Positions 35,784 to 46,246 are shown, numbered from the stretch's first letter. The stretch: 64,000 nucleotides of DNA from Caulobacter sp. (GCA_017745235.1 JAGHZU010000010.1:62001-126000); one strand, 5' to 3'. Numbers and translations: made by a program. The notes: generated by a model not told the origin, from the letters alone.

Positions 35784-36851
35784 ATGCGTTATCGCCCCTT
35801 CAAGGCCATCGCCGCCGCCCTGGCGCTTAGCGTCGCCCTCCCGGCCATCGCAGACGCCTGCACCCGGCTGGTCTATCTGGGTCCGAACGACAACGTCATC
35901 ACGGCCCGGTCGATGGACTGGAAGAACGACATGTCCACTAACCTGTGGATCCTGCCCCGCGGGATCGCCCGGGAGGGGCTGGCCGGCCCCAACTCGATTC
36001 ACTGGACGGCCAAGTACGGCAGCGTCGTCGCCACAGGCTACGACGTCTCCACCACCGACGGGCTGAACGAGGCGGGCCTGATGGCCAATGTCCTCTGGTT
36101 GGTGGAGTCGCAGTATCCAAAGTTCGAGAAGGGCAGCAAACCCGGACTCACGATCGCCGCCTGGGCCCAGTACGCCCTCGACAACTTCGCCACGGTCGCC
36201 GAAGCCGTGGCGGCGCTGGAGAAGGAACCCTTCACCATCGTCAGCGACAGCGTGCCCGGCGAGGAGCGGCTGACCACTCTGCACCTGTCGCTGTCGGACG
36301 CCACCGGCGACAGCGCCATCGTCGAGTACATCGGCGGCAAGCAGATTATTCACCACGGTCGCCAGTACCAGGTGATGACCAACTCGCCGACCTTCGACCA
36401 GCAGCTGGCGCTGGAGGCCTACTGGAAGCAGATCGGCGGCACTGTGATGTTGCCGGGCACCAACCGGGCGGCCGACCGGTTCGCCCGGTCCTCGTTCTAC
36501 GTCAACGCCATTCCGAAATGGGACGACCCGAACCGGGCCCTGGCCAGTGTGTTCAGCGTGATCCGCAACGCCTCCGTGCCGTTCGGGATCACCACGCCCA
36601 ACGAGCCCAACATCTCGTCCACCCGCTGGCGCACGGTGGCCGACCACAAGCGAAAGCTCTACTTCTTCGAGTCGGCGCTGACGCCCAACACCTTCTGGGT
36701 GGACCTGAAGAAGATCGACTTCTCGGCCAAGACCGGCGCGGTCAAAAAGCTCGAACTGGGTCCGGATCAGGATCACACCTATTCCGGCGACGCGACCGGC
36801 GACTTCAAGCCGGCCGCGCCGTTCAAGTTCCTGGGCCTGCCTGGAGCCTAG
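35784..36851 (+). CDS. Secreted choloylglycine-hydrolase/penicillin-V-acylase family protein
   Basis: The 355-residue protein has a signal peptide ending ADA, followed at once by Cys26, the N-terminal nucleophile that must be exposed by cleavage. The Ntn-hydrolase family (linear amide C-N hydrolases) then shows CTRLVYLGPNDNVITARSMDW with Arg and Asp in place, plus TNSPTFDQQLA. It would cleave amide bonds such as acyl-homoserine lactones, penicillin V or bile-salt conjugates, in the periplasm. The stop interlocks with the GST gene in CTAG. Confidence 0.92.
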   Translation: MRYRPFKAIAAALALSVALPAIADACTRLVYLGPNDNVITARSMDWKNDMSTNLWILPRGIAREGLAGPNSIHWTAKYGSVVATGYDVSTTDGLNEAGLMANVLWLVESQYPKFEKGSKPGLTIAAWAQYALDNFATVAEAVAALEKEPFTIVSDSVPGEERLTTLHLSLSDATGDSAIVEYIGGKQIIHHGRQYQVMTNSPTFDQQLALEAYWKQIGGTVMLPGTNRAADRFARSSFYVNAIPKWDDPNRALASVFSVIRNASVPFGITTPNEPNISSTRWRTVADHKRKLYFFESALTPNTFWVDLKKIDFSAKTGAVKKLELGPDQDHTYSGDATGDFKPAAPFKFLGLPGA

Positions 36852-37483
36852 GCGGCCAGCATCCGCCTTTCGCGAACCACCCGGTCGGCGAACGAAGGCC
36901 GCGCCAGGATCGCCTCGACATAGGCCTTGGTCCGCGGCCAGCGCGACAGGTCGAAGCCGAGATGGCCGAGATTGGCGAACGGGCTGGCCACGGCGATGTC
37001 GGCCAGGGTGATGCGGTCTTCCAGCAGGAAACCGCCCGCCTCTGGCGCCAGGCGCTCCAGATAGTCGAGCAGCGGCGGGATCGTCTCCTGCTCGGCCTTC
37101 AGGCATGCGCTCTCGTCTCCGGCCACGCCCAGAAAACGCGGACCGACGATGCGGTTGAAGAATAGCGGCCCGGCGGCGGCCACCACGATGGTGTCGGCGA
37201 ATTCCTCGTACCAGATCGCCCGGGCGCGGTTGCGCGGATCCAGCGGGATCAGGTTCGGTTCCGGATGCAGCGCCTCTAGATAGGTGATGATCGCTGTGGA
37301 GTCCGAGATGGCGAAATCGCCATCTCGAAAGCCCGGAATCTTCCTGAACGGGCTGCAAGCCAGGAAATCGGGGTCGGGCTGATCTGGACGCGAGACCTTG
37401 TTCTCGATCTCGAGCCCCTTCTCGGCCCCGAAAGCCAGGGTCTTGCGCACATAGGGCGACAGCGACGAGCCGTAGACGATCAT
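36848..37483 (-). CDS. Glutathione S-transferase family protein
   Basis: The 211-residue protein has the N-terminal thioredoxin fold (SSLSPYVRKTLAFGAEKGLE) with a serine where GSTs bind glutathione, FRKIPGF with cis-Pro, ISDSTAIITYL, and a C-terminal helical domain with the N-capping TLADIAVAS. It may protect against electrophiles. It is single in its neighbourhood; the gene at 37567 is in the same direction. Confidence 0.9.
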   Translation of the reverse strand: MIVYGSSLSPYVRKTLAFGAEKGLEIENKVSRPDQPDPDFLACSPFRKIPGFRDGDFAISDSTAIITYLEALHPEPNLIPLDPRNRARAIWYEEFADTIVVAAAGPLFFNRIVGPRFLGVAGDESACLKAEQETIPPLLDYLERLAPEAGGFLLEDRITLADIAVASPFANLGHLGFDLSRWPRTKAYVEAILARPSFADRVVRERRMLAA

Positions 37484-37566
37484 GGAGCCTTCCTCCGGAC
37501 TTATGAGCGTTGCTCATAAGGCCCACTGATCGCGTTTTTATTCAAGACCCTCGACAGGAACGAGGA

Positions 37567-37854
37567 TCAGCCCTCGTCGTCCGCCGTATCCTCGAAGGTG
37601 ACGGGGTCGCCCTCCATGCGCATGCGCAGACGATAGACGCCTCGGAACTTCTCCGGATTGGCCGGCTTGTTGTGGCGCAGGATGACGATGGTCCCCTGCT
37701 TGGCCAACTCGACCGCGTCGGTGCGGATATGGCCCAGCAGGCGCTGCCAGCGTTCCGGCTGCAGGGCCTTGGCGACGGACATGGGGTCGATGGACTTCCC
37801 GGCCGGCAGGGCCGCCAGCTGCGAGAGGATGGTGTCTTGGATCGGGGTGGTCAT
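37567..37854 (-). CDS. DUF3253 protein
   Basis: The 95-residue protein starts MTTPIQDTILSQLAAL and matches DUF3253 with SIDPMSVAKALQPERWQRLLGHIRTDAVELAKQG and an acidic end. The pattern is a winged-helix-like small domain: the DPxxVA...W...lL..vR..A..LA..G layout. No function is known. A longer reading to 37917 lacks support. Confidence 0.82.
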   Translation of the reverse strand: MTTPIQDTILSQLAALPAGKSIDPMSVAKALQPERWQRLLGHIRTDAVELAKQGTIVILRHNKPANPEKFRGVYRLRMRMEGDPVTFEDTADDEG

Positions 37855-37958
37855 GGCGAGTTCATGCCACCATTCTGGCAAGAGCGCGAGCGCCGCCGCT
37901 TGCGCGGTCCCTCGCACCGCCTTAGTCGATCCTCAAAGACAACGATGGGGAACGCGCG

Positions 37959-38408
37959 ATGGACGGCGGCAACGAGATCTCGAACGGCCCGAAGCTGATC
38001 ACCGAGGGGGACTGGGCCGGCTGGCGCACCTGGGCCGGCATGGACGCCTTCGAGGACCAGACGGGCCCCTTCTACTTCAGGGAAGAGAACGGCGTCGTCC
38101 GCAGCGCCTTCCGCGCCGAGCCCCGCCACATGAACGGCGGCGGCTTCATGCACGGCGGCTGCATGATGACCTTCGCCGACTACTCGCTGTTTTCGATCTC
38201 CTGGAAGGAGCTGGAAGGCGTGCGCGCCGTCACCGTCAGCCTCAACGGCGAGTTCATCGGCCCGGCCAAGGCCGGCGATCTGGTGGAGTCGACCGGCGAG
38301 GTGGTCAAGGCGGGCGGCTCGCTGGTCTTCGTGCGCGGCCTTATCTCGACCGGCGGCAATCCGATGCTGAGCTTCTCGGGCGTGATCAAGAAGATCCGCA
38401 CCCGCTAA
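37959..38408 (+). CDS. PaaI-family hotdog thioesterase
   Basis: The 149-residue protein has the hotdog core with NGGGFMHGGCMMTFADYSLF (residues 58-77), in which the HGG turn and Asp are catalytic, and VTVSLNGEFIGPAKAGD after. It would hydrolyse acyl-CoA thioesters. The gene is divergent from the DUF3253 gene, with 104 bases between them. Confidence 0.92.
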   Translation: MDGGNEISNGPKLITEGDWAGWRTWAGMDAFEDQTGPFYFREENGVVRSAFRAEPRHMNGGGFMHGGCMMTFADYSLFSISWKELEGVRAVTVSLNGEFIGPAKAGDLVESTGEVVKAGGSLVFVRGLISTGGNPMLSFSGVIKKIRTR

Positions 38409-38428
38409 GCCCCCTCTCCGCCAGGCCG

Positions 38429-39046
38429 TTACACCCCGGCCTGGGCGGCGGGCCGGGCCATCATCGCCTCCAGCCAGCGCTTGACGTTGACCAGTTCCGG
38501 ATCGGGTCGGAAGCGAACCATGCGGGCGAAGTCGATGCCGGTGGCCGCCAGGATATCGGCCATCGTCACCCGCTCGCAGGCGATGAACTCGCTATCGGCC
38601 AATCGGCGATCGAGCATTCGCAGCCCCTTCTCGGCGGTCGCGCGACCGTTGGCGGCGACTTCTGGAATCTGGGTCTCGATGGCGGCCAGAGCCGGATGGG
38701 CGTGGCGCACGGCCAGCATCAGGGGCGTGGAGACCATCATCTCGGCCCGGCGCGACCACATCTCGATCACCGCGGCCTCGCAGGCCTCCTCCCCGAACAG
38801 GTTGGGCTCTGGATAGAGCGTTTCCAGATAGCGGCAGATGGCCACCGACTCGGTGATGGTCTGGCCGTTGTCCATCTCCAGCGCCGGCACGTTGGGCAGG
38901 CCGGCCTTGGCCAGGTACTCGGGCTGGCGATGCTGGCCGCCGAAGATGTCGATATCGACGATCTCGATATCCTCTATGCCCTTCTCGGCCATGAACCACC
39001 GCACGCGGCGGGGATTGGGAGCGCGTCGGCTGTCGTAGAGCTTCAA
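38429..39046 (-). CDS. Glutathione S-transferase family protein, TTG start
   Basis: The 205-residue protein has the GST fold: LKLYDSRRAPNPRRVRWFMAEKG with a putative catalytic Ser, LPNVPALEMDN (cis-Pro), ITESVAI and the C-terminal domain with RVTMADILAATG. TTG at 39046 is the only start that keeps the first beta strand, with GGAGGA six bases before it. That ribosome site lies within the hairpin of the terminator of the nupC gene upstream, see the finding. Stopped reading from nupC may therefore control it. Confidence 0.85.
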   Translation of the reverse strand: MKLYDSRRAPNPRRVRWFMAEKGIEDIEIVDIDIFGGQHRQPEYLAKAGLPNVPALEMDNGQTITESVAICRYLETLYPEPNLFGEEACEAAVIEMWSRRAEMMVSTPLMLAVRHAHPALAAIETQIPEVAANGRATAEKGLRMLDRRLADSEFIACERVTMADILAATGIDFARMVRFRPDPELVNVKRWLEAMMARPAAQAGV

Positions 39047-39051
39047 AAGAA

Positions 39052-39078
39052 ATCCTCCCGGCTTTTGACCGGGAGGAT
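39052..39078 (-). terminator. Rho-independent terminator after nupC
   Basis: On the minus strand the RNA reads ATCCTCCCGG, a seven-base loop, CCGGGAGGAT and then TTTCTTTT: a perfect ten-base-pair stem with a U-rich tail. It begins 31 bases after the nupC stop. The 3' arm contains the GGAGG that serves as the ribosome site of the GST gene, so the same hairpin hides that site. Confidence 0.85.
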
Positions 39079-39108
39079 GCTTTGGTTCCGTCGAGTAAGG
39101 AAAGCCTC

Positions 39109-40392
39109 TTAGAGGCCGAACCAGCCTCGCGGCATAAGGCCGATCAGCGAGCCGGTCAGGCAGGTGGCCAGGAAACCGGCCATCATCGCCTTCCAGACCA
39201 GGCCCAGAACCTCCTGGCGGCGGTTGGGCACCAACACCGAGAAGCCGGCCACGTTCATGCCCACCGAACCGATGTTGGCGAAGCCGCACAGGGCGTAGGT
39301 CATGATGATGCGCGTGCGCGGGTCCAGCAGTTCCGGTCCGCTCTTGGCCATCTGGATGAAGGCCGTGAACTCGGTGAGGATCAGCTTCACGCCCAGCAGG
39401 CCCCCGGCCGTGCCGGCTTCCTTCCACGGCACGCCCATGGCCCAGGTCAGGGGCGAGAAGATCACGCCCAGGATGCGGGCGATGCTGAGATGCTCGCCCC
39501 CTACCATCGGCAGGGCGTAGAGGATCTTGTCGACCATGGTGGCCAGGGCGATGAAGACGATCAGGGTGGCGCCGACATTCAGGGCGATCTGCAGACCGTC
39601 GGTCGTGCCCTTCATCACCGCGTCGATCGAGCTGCCGTAGGTCTTGTCTTCCTCGGCCAGGTCCAGGTTGTCGGACTTCTCGCTGGGATCGCCGGGCACC
39701 ATGATCCGGGCCAGCAGCACCCCGGCCGGCGCCGAGATCAGCGAGGCGGCCAGCACGTGGGCGGCGGCGTTAGGCAACACGTCGTGCAGGATCGTGGCGT
39801 AGGCGACCATGGTCGAACCCGAGACGCAGGCCATGCCGACAGCGATCAGCATGAACAGCTCCGATCGGGTCAGACGCTCCAGATAGGCGCGGATGAAGAT
39901 CGGGCCCTCGATCTGGCCCATGAAGATCGTGGCGGCCGTGGCCAGGGCCGGCGGACCGCGCAGGCCCAGGGTCTTCTGGAACAGGAAGCCCAGGCCCTTG
40001 GCCAGCCACTTCAAGATGTGCCAGTGCCAGAGCAGCGCCGACAGGGCGCAGACCACCAGGATCACCGGCAGCACGCGGAAGGCGAAGAGGAACCCGGCGC
40101 CGGCGTTGGTCTCGGTGTAGGGCGGCGTGGTGCCCGACAGATAGCCGAACACGAAGTTGGTGCCGGCCTGAGTCGAGGAGGCCAAGCCTTCGACCGCGCC
40201 GTTCACGCCCTGCAGGGCGCTGCGCGTGGCGGGCAGCTTGAACAGCACGAAGACCAGGACCAGCTGGATGGCGATCGCGCAGACGGCCAGCAGCAGCGGA
40301 AAGCGCTTGCGGTTCTCGGAGACGAGCCAGCAAAGGCCGAGGATCAGCGCCACGCCCGTCAGGGCTTGGACGTTCTCGGGAAGGAAGATCAA
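39109..40392 (-). CDS. nupC: NupC-family nucleoside transporter (CNT)
   Basis: The 427-residue protein has about ten membrane spans and CNT signatures: GQIEGPIFIRAYLERLTRSELFMLIAVGMACVSGSTM (EAPxxI/G(S/T)M core) and LTEFTAFIQMAK with TYALCGFANIGSVGMNVAG. It would import nucleosides with sodium or protons through the inner membrane. No ATG is in reach; TTG at 40392 is the likeliest start, and a TTG at 40446 is the alternative. Its terminator lies just downstream. Confidence 0.92.
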   Translation of the reverse strand: MIFLPENVQALTGVALILGLCWLVSENRKRFPLLLAVCAIAIQLVLVFVLFKLPATRSALQGVNGAVEGLASSTQAGTNFVFGYLSGTTPPYTETNAGAGFLFAFRVLPVILVVCALSALLWHWHILKWLAKGLGFLFQKTLGLRGPPALATAATIFMGQIEGPIFIRAYLERLTRSELFMLIAVGMACVSGSTMVAYATILHDVLPNAAAHVLAASLISAPAGVLLARIMVPGDPSEKSDNLDLAEEDKTYGSSIDAVMKGTTDGLQIALNVGATLIVFIALATMVDKILYALPMVGGEHLSIARILGVIFSPLTWAMGVPWKEAGTAGGLLGVKLILTEFTAFIQMAKSGPELLDPRTRIIMTYALCGFANIGSVGMNVAGFSVLVPNRRQEVLGLVWKAMMAGFLATCLTGSLIGLMPRGWFGL

Positions 40393-40791
40393 GACGACAG
40401 AACCTTGCTTAGGGCGACGCCCCCTCGACGCCAGCCAAGGGGCCAAATGACTACGACTAGGGGGCGCGGCGCAAGCGATATGCGCAGACCGGCGTTAGGG
40501 CCGCGCGATCTGCTCGCCCCTGGCCCGCGTTCAGGCCGCCATGCCGCCCGATTGGCTGGACGGATCCGACGGGGCGGCCGGATCGCCGTCAAGCTGGCTC
40601 CGACGCTGTTCCAGCCTCTCAACGTTGAGAACAGCGCAAGAAGTCTCGCAGATCCCGTGAAGCGCCATCGCCGCACGATCAGGCAATCGCAGCCTCCTCA
40701 AACGCCGATCGGCTGCCTTACCCCGATTTAACTTGGCCCTTTGATATTCGACCTGCATTGCTGCAACCCTCGATTGGGGAGCGTACCGAGC
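40393..40791. other. 399-base divergent spacer between nupC and the ABC permease gene
   Basis: I find no gene in this stretch: the open frames are short or Arg-rich with no ribosome site. It must hold the promoters of both nupC and the ABC operon. The last 60 bases before 40792 are AT-richer (ACTTGGCCCTTTGATATTCG) and fit a promoter for the ABC operon. The palindrome at 40617-40630 is the only striking structure. Confidence 0.6.
40617..40630. promoter_or_regulatory. 14-base perfect palindrome TCTCAACGTTGAGA
   Basis: The site is its own reverse complement over 14 bases and sits in the middle of the divergent spacer, 162 bases from the ABC permease start and 225 from nupC. It could be the operator of a dimeric regulator for either gene. 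No regulator gene is adjacent. Confidence 0.4.
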
Positions 40792-41957
40792 ATGTCGCTG
40801 GCCTTGGCCACATTGTTGTATGAATGGCGTCGCTACATGGCGGCGGTCGTCGCCCTGGCGTTTTCCGGACTGCTGGTGCTGGCGTTCCTGGGCATGTTCA
40901 TGGGCATCGGCAAGGCGTTCACCGCCCAGATCGACCGCGCCCGCGCCGACGTCATGATCCTGGGCCCCGGGGCCACGGCGCTGTTCAATGGCGGTCCCAA
41001 CGGCGTGCCGCGCCGCCTGATCCCCCTGGTCTACAGCCACCCCGAAGTGCTGCAGGTCGCGCCGCTGGACGGCTCGGGCGGCCGCTTCCAGAACATCGTG
41101 CCCGACGATGGCAAGACCGCCCCCGGCGCCAAGCCCAAGGGCCGCAAGACCGAGTTCGTCAACGCCACGATCATCGACGCCGTGCCGGGCTTCGTCACCG
41201 TGCCCACCGACTACACCAACAGCATGATCGAGGCGCTGCGCCGTCCCTACGCCATCGCCGTCGACCAGACCGCGCTGAAGCGCCTGGGCGTCAAGAAGGG
41301 CGACAAGGCGCTCTACAACGGCAAGACCGTCTACGTGACCGTGGTCACCACCGGCTATCCGAACATGATGCAGGCTACGATCGTCATGTCGCGCGACACC
41401 CTGCGCATGCTGGGCGAAGCCGATACCGGTCCGCGCGTCGGTCCGCTGATGGTCAAGATCAGCGACCCGTCGCGCGCCGAGATCGTCGCCGCCCAGCTGA
41501 ACGCCAAGGCGGACGGCAAGTACCGCGCCTGGACTCGCCAGGAGTTGGCGGACGCCAACTCTAACTCGCTCTTCAAGGAGAGCTTCATCAGCATCATCCT
41601 GTTCTTCGCCCTGTTCATGGGCGCGGTCATCGGGATGGCCATCACCTGGCAGACCCTGCGCGGCGCGATCATGGCCAACATCAAGGAGTTCGCCAGCCTG
41701 CGCGCCCTGGGCGTTTCAATGGGAAGCCTGCGGACGATCGTGATGGAGCTGTCGTTCTGGGTCGGCGTCGCCGGCATCCTGGCCGCCGGAGTCTTCACAT
41801 GGCTGGTCGCTCGCGTGGCCCTGATGTTCGGCCTGCCGATGGACTTCCCGCCGACCATGGTGATCGGCATCGCCATCTTCCTGCTGGTCATCGCCATCGT
41901 GTCGGGCCTGCTCTCGCTCGGCATTCTCAAGAAGAGCCAACCCGCGGACCTGCTGCG

Positions 41958-41961
<4 letters not shown>
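40792..41961 (+). CDS. ABC transporter permease, DevC/MacB-like
   Basis: The 389-residue protein has an N-terminal membrane helix (YMAAVVALAFSGLLVLAFLG), a large periplasmic domain and three C-terminal helices, ending SQPADLLR, the FtsX/MacB-type topology. VKISDPSRAEIVAAQLNAK is in the periplasmic part. With the ATPase and fusion protein that follow, it forms a tripartite exporter like DevBCA. The cargo is unknown; DevBCA exports glycolipids, MacAB peptides or siderophores. Confidence 0.92.
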
Positions 41962-42728
<767 letters not shown>

Positions 42729-42748
42729 TTTCCAAGGGATAACTCTCA

Positions 42749-43750
42749 ATGCCCGCGTTTCTGCGCCGCACTTCGTTCTGGGTCTTCGTCGTGGTGGTCG
42801 CCGCCGTGGTCGGCGGAGCTTTCGTCTGGAAAGGCCAGGCCGCCGAAAAGAAGAAGAAGCTGGAGGTCGCCGCCGCCCAGCAGGAGCCCAGCCCCTACGC
42901 CGCCATCGCCAACGGCAAGGCCGACATCGAGGGCGGCATCATCCAGGTGGCCGCTCGGCGCCAAGGCATCGTGCGCGAGGTCTTCGTACAGGAAGGCGAT
43001 ATCGTGACCGCCGGCCAGCCGCTGGCCAAGCAGGAGGACGACGACGCGCGTCTGGCGGCCGACACCGCCTCGGCGAGCCTCGCCTCGGCCCGCGCCCAGC
43101 TGGCGCTGTACCAGGTGCAGCTGCGCACCAGCCAGCGTGAGTACAAGCGGCTGCAGGGCCTGCAAGCCTCCAACTTCGTGGCCGGCCAGCGCCTGGACAA
43201 TGCGGCTGACCAGATCGCCACCGCCCAGGCCAACATCCAGACCCAGCAGGCCGCGATCCAGGTCGCCAACGCCCAGCTGTCCCAGGCCCGCTACACCCAG
43301 GAAATGACGGTCATCCGCGCGCCCGCCAACGGTCGCGTCGCTCGCCGCTACGCTAATCCCGGCGCCGGCGCCTCGACCCTGAACGTGACGCCGATGTTCG
43401 ACCTGGAGCCCAACACCCAGCGCATCGTCCGCGCCGAGATCGTCGAGGCCGACCTGCCCAACGTCGCGATCGGCCAGGAGGTCGAGATCCAGCCGGAAAG
43501 CGACCCCAACAAGACCTATGTCGGCAAGGTGTTGCGGCGCGCCGCCGTGTTCGGCGCCCGCAAGCTGGCTTCGGACGATCCCAGCCAGCGCAGCGACGAC
43601 CGCGTGGTCGAGGTGGTGGTCAGCGCCGATGGCGCTCCGATCCTGGTGGGCCAGCGAGTGCTGGTGAAGTTCATGAAGCCAGGCCAGAAGGCGGGCGTGA
43701 AGCGCGACACCTTCAAGCCGACCGCCGGCGACGAAAAGAAGAAGGCGTAG
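42749..43750 (+). CDS. HlyD-family periplasmic fusion protein, DevB-like
   Basis: The 333-residue protein has one N-terminal membrane anchor (FWVFVVVVAAVVGGAFVW), a lipoyl half (VAARRQGIVREVFVQEGDIVTAGQPLAKQ), a long helical hairpin (residues about 100-165, Gln/Ala-rich), and a second lipoyl half (ARYTQEMTVIRAPANGRVARRY), then a beta-barrel. It bridges the ABC permease and a TolC-type outer-membrane channel, which is not in the window. It lies 20 bases after the ATPase gene. Confidence 0.92.
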   Translation: MPAFLRRTSFWVFVVVVAAVVGGAFVWKGQAAEKKKKLEVAAAQQEPSPYAAIANGKADIEGGIIQVAARRQGIVREVFVQEGDIVTAGQPLAKQEDDDARLAADTASASLASARAQLALYQVQLRTSQREYKRLQGLQASNFVAGQRLDNAADQIATAQANIQTQQAAIQVANAQLSQARYTQEMTVIRAPANGRVARRYANPGAGASTLNVTPMFDLEPNTQRIVRAEIVEADLPNVAIGQEVEIQPESDPNKTYVGKVLRRAAVFGARKLASDDPSQRSDDRVVEVVVSADGAPILVGQRVLVKFMKPGQKAGVKRDTFKPTAGDEKKKA

Positions 43751-43765
43751 TTCTTTCCGCCAGCC

Positions 43766-43791
43766 GTCTTCCCGGCGAGGGCCGGGAAGAC
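43766..43791. terminator. Bidirectional hairpin between the ABC operon and the copper ATPase gene
   Basis: GTCTTCCCGGC (43766-43776), loop GAGG and GCCGGGAAGAC (43781-43791) form an eleven-base-pair perfect stem between convergent genes. There is no long T-run, so it may act on both strands with Rho help. Confidence 0.6.
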
Positions 43792-43801
43792 GTGCGCCCG
43801 A

Positions 43802-46168
43802 CTAGCCTTTCCAGGCCCTCAGCCGCAGGGCGTTGCCGATCACGCTGACCGAACTCAGCGCCATGGCCAGAGCCGCCAGTTGCGGCGTTAAGGTCAGCCC
43901 CATCGACGGATAGAGCACTCCCGCCGCGATCGGCACGCCCACGGCGTTGTAGGCGAAGGCGAACGCCAGGTTCTGGCGGATGTTGCGCATCACCGCACGC
44001 GACAGGCTCCTCGCCCGCGCCACGCCCGTCAGGTCGCCCTTCAGCAGGGTCACGCCGGCCGCCTCGATCGCGACGTCCGTGCCGCCGCCCATGGCGACGC
44101 CGACGTCGGCTGCGGCCAGGGCCGGCGCGTCGTTGACGCCGTCTCCGGCCATCGCGACCACAGCCCCCTCGCGCTTGAGCCGCTCGACGACCTCGGCCTT
44201 GCGCTCGGGAGCGACCTCGGCCTCGACCTCGTCGATGCCCAGTTCCCGCGCCACGACCGCCGCCGTGACGGCGTTGTCGCCGGTCATCATCACCAGGCGC
44301 ACGCCGTCGGCCTTGAGAGCGGCGATGGCCGGACGGGTGGTGTCCTTGATCGGGTCGGTGATCGCCAGCAGGCCAGCCAGTCTCCCGTCGATGGCGACCA
44401 GAACAACGGTCGCGCCTTGCCGGCGGTGACGTTCGCTGCGTTCGGCCCAGGGACCAAGGTCCAGACCCTGCTCGGCCAGCCATTTGTCGGAACCGATCAT
44501 TAGCGCCCGGCCTTCGATGTCGCCCGTGACACCCTTGCCCACCGGCGAGTCGAAATCCTGAGGTTCGCCCAAAGCCAGCCCCTTGGCCTTCGCCGCCTCG
44601 ACCACGGCGTGAGCCAGCGGGTGCTCGCTGCCCCGCTCCAGGCCCGCAGCCAGCCGCAGCAGGTCGTCCTCGCTCACGCCCTCGGCCTCGATCGCGGTCA
44701 GGGTGGGCTTGCCCAGGGTCAGGGTGCCGGTCTTGTCGACCACCAGCACATCGACCTTCTCGAGGCGCTCAAGCGCCTCGGCGTCCTTCAGCAGCACGCC
44801 CGCGTGCGCGCCGCGCCCCACCCCAACCATGATCGACATGGGTGTGGCCAGGCCGAGGGCGCAGGGACAGGCGATAATCAGCACGCCCACCGCAGCCACC
44901 AGGGCATGGGCCAGGCGCGGCTCGGGCCCCCACAGGGCCCAGGCGGCGAAGGCGGCCAGAGCAGCGGCGATGACGATCGGCACGAACCAGGCCGAGACCC
45001 GGTCGGCCAGTCGCTGGATCGGGGCCCGTGAACGCTGGGCCTGGGCGACCATGGCCACGATCCGGGCCAACATGGTCTCGCCTCCGACCCGCTGGGCCTT
45101 CATGACGAACGTGCCCGTCTGGTTGATGGCCCCGCCGACGACGGCCGAGCCCTCGACCTTCAATACGGGCATGGGCTCGCCGGTGACCATCGACTCGTCG
45201 ACATGGCAGCGGCCTTCGACCACCTCGCCATCGACGGGGATCTTCTCGCCCGGACGCACCCTCAGGCGGTCGCCCGGATGGATGGCGTCGATCGCCACCT
45301 CCTCGTCGGTTCCGTCGGCCTTGACCCGGCGCGCCGTGCGCGGGGCCAGGTCCAGCAGGGCTCGGATCGCCCCGCCTGTCTGGTCGCGGGCCTTCAGTTC
45401 CAGCACCTGGCCCAGCAGCACCAGCACGGTGATCACCGCCGCCGCCTCGAAATAGACCGGCGGCGCGGCATGGCCCGCGTGCCCTCCCCCCAAGCTGGGC
45501 GGCAGAACGCCCGGCGCTACGGTGGCGACCACGGAGTAGAGATACGACGCCCCCGTTCCGAGCGCGATCAGGGTGAACATGTTGAGGTTGCGGCTGACCA
45601 GCGAGGCCCAGCCACGCTGGAAGAAGGGCCAACCGGCCCACAGCACCACGGGCGTGGCCAGTACGAACTGGATCCAGGCCGTCGTGCGCGCGCTCCAAGG
45701 CAGGGTCAGGCCGAACAGGTGCGCGCCCATGTCCATCACGAACACGGGCAGCGTCAGGGCCAGGCCGATCCAGAACCGTCGGCTCATGTCGGTCAGTTCG
45801 GGATTGGGACCGTCGTCCAGGCTGGGCGTTTCAGGTTCCAGCGCCATGCCGCAGATCGGACATGTGCCTGGCCCCTCCTGCCGGATCTCCGGGTGCATGG
45901 GGCAGGTATAGATCGTCCCCTTGGGCATCGCGGGCGGCGGCGCGGGGTTCAGGTATCGCTGAGGATCGGCCTCGAACTTGGCTTTGCAGCCCGCGGAGCA
46001 GAACCAGTAGTCCTGCCCGTCCAGCACTGCGTAGTGCTTGGCCGTCGCGGGATCCACGGTCATTCCGCAAACCGGATCCTTCACCCCCTCCGTCTCGTCC
46101 TTGGGCTGCGCGCCGCCGCAACAGCCGGCGTGAGCGTGGGCGTGATGGTGGTCATGGCCGGACGGCAT
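43802..46168 (-). CDS. copA: Copper-translocating P-type ATPase with YHS and metal-binding leader domains
   Basis: The 788-residue pump has a His-rich tip (residues 5-13), a YHS domain ([26 protein letters not shown]), a small cysteine domain ([22 protein letters not shown]) and then the P1B ATPase. CPC in [13 protein letters not shown] marks copper/silver transport, DKTGTLT has the phosphorylated Asp, SEHPLAHAV the HP motif, [10 protein letters not shown] the hinge. It lacks the usual HMA domain. It exports copper from the cytoplasm. Divergent from a CsoR-type gene with shared operators. Confidence 0.95.
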   Translation of the reverse strand: MPSGHDHHHAHAHAGCCGGAQPKDETEGVKDPVCGMTVDPATAKHYAVLDGQDYWFCSAGCKAKFEADPQRYLNPAPPPAMPKGTIYTCPMHPEIRQEGPGTCPICGMALEPETPSLDDGPNPELTDMSRRFWIGLALTLPVFVMDMGAHLFGLTLPWSARTTAWIQFVLATPVVLWAGWPFFQRGWASLVSRNLNMFTLIALGTGASYLYSVVATVAPGVLPPSLGGGHAGHAAPPVYFEAAAVITVLVLLGQVLELKARDQTGGAIRALLDLAPRTARRVKADGTDEEVAIDAIHPGDRLRVRPGEKIPVDGEVVEGRCHVDESMVTGEPMPVLKVEGSAVVGGAINQTGTFVMKAQRVGGETMLARIVAMVAQAQRSRAPIQRLADRVSAWFVPIVIAAALAAFAAWALWGPEPRLAHALVAAVGVLIIACPCALGLATPMSIMVGVGRGAHAGVLLKDAEALERLEKVDVLVVDKTGTLTLGKPTLTAIEAEGVSEDDLLRLAAGLERGSEHPLAHAVVEAAKAKGLALGEPQDFDSPVGKGVTGDIEGRALMIGSDKWLAEQGLDLGPWAERSERHRRQGATVVLVAIDGRLAGLLAITDPIKDTTRPAIAALKADGVRLVMMTGDNAVTAAVVARELGIDEVEAEVAPERKAEVVERLKREGAVVAMAGDGVNDAPALAAADVGVAMGGGTDVAIEAAGVTLLKGDLTGVARARSLSRAVMRNIRQNLAFAFAYNAVGVPIAAGVLYPSMGLTLTPQLAALAMALSSVSVIGNALRLRAWKG

Positions 46169-46202
46169 GGGACTTCTCCGGAAGCTGCGTTCGCGCTACA
46201 TA

Positions 46203-46239
46203 TACCCCTACCGGGTAAATTGACTACCCCCACAGGGTA
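46203..46239. promoter_or_regulatory. Two tandem CsoR-type operators
   Basis: Two similar dyads lie side by side between copA and the repressor gene. TACCCCTACCGGGTA is at 46203-46217 and TACCCCCACAGGGTA at 46225-46239, 22 bases apart, or about two turns of the helix. The TACCCC...GGGTA pattern is the type bound by CsoR/RcnR tetramers. The second dyad ends seven bases before the ATG of the csoR gene; the first is 34 bases from the copA start, so it covers both promoters. Confidence 0.8.
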
Positions 46240-46246
46240 TATTTGC

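Noticed and set aside
40393-40791. A gene in the divergent spacer, for example a minus-strand frame at 40389-40676
   Set aside because: The translated product is Arg/Trp-rich with no ribosome site and overlaps the nupC start.
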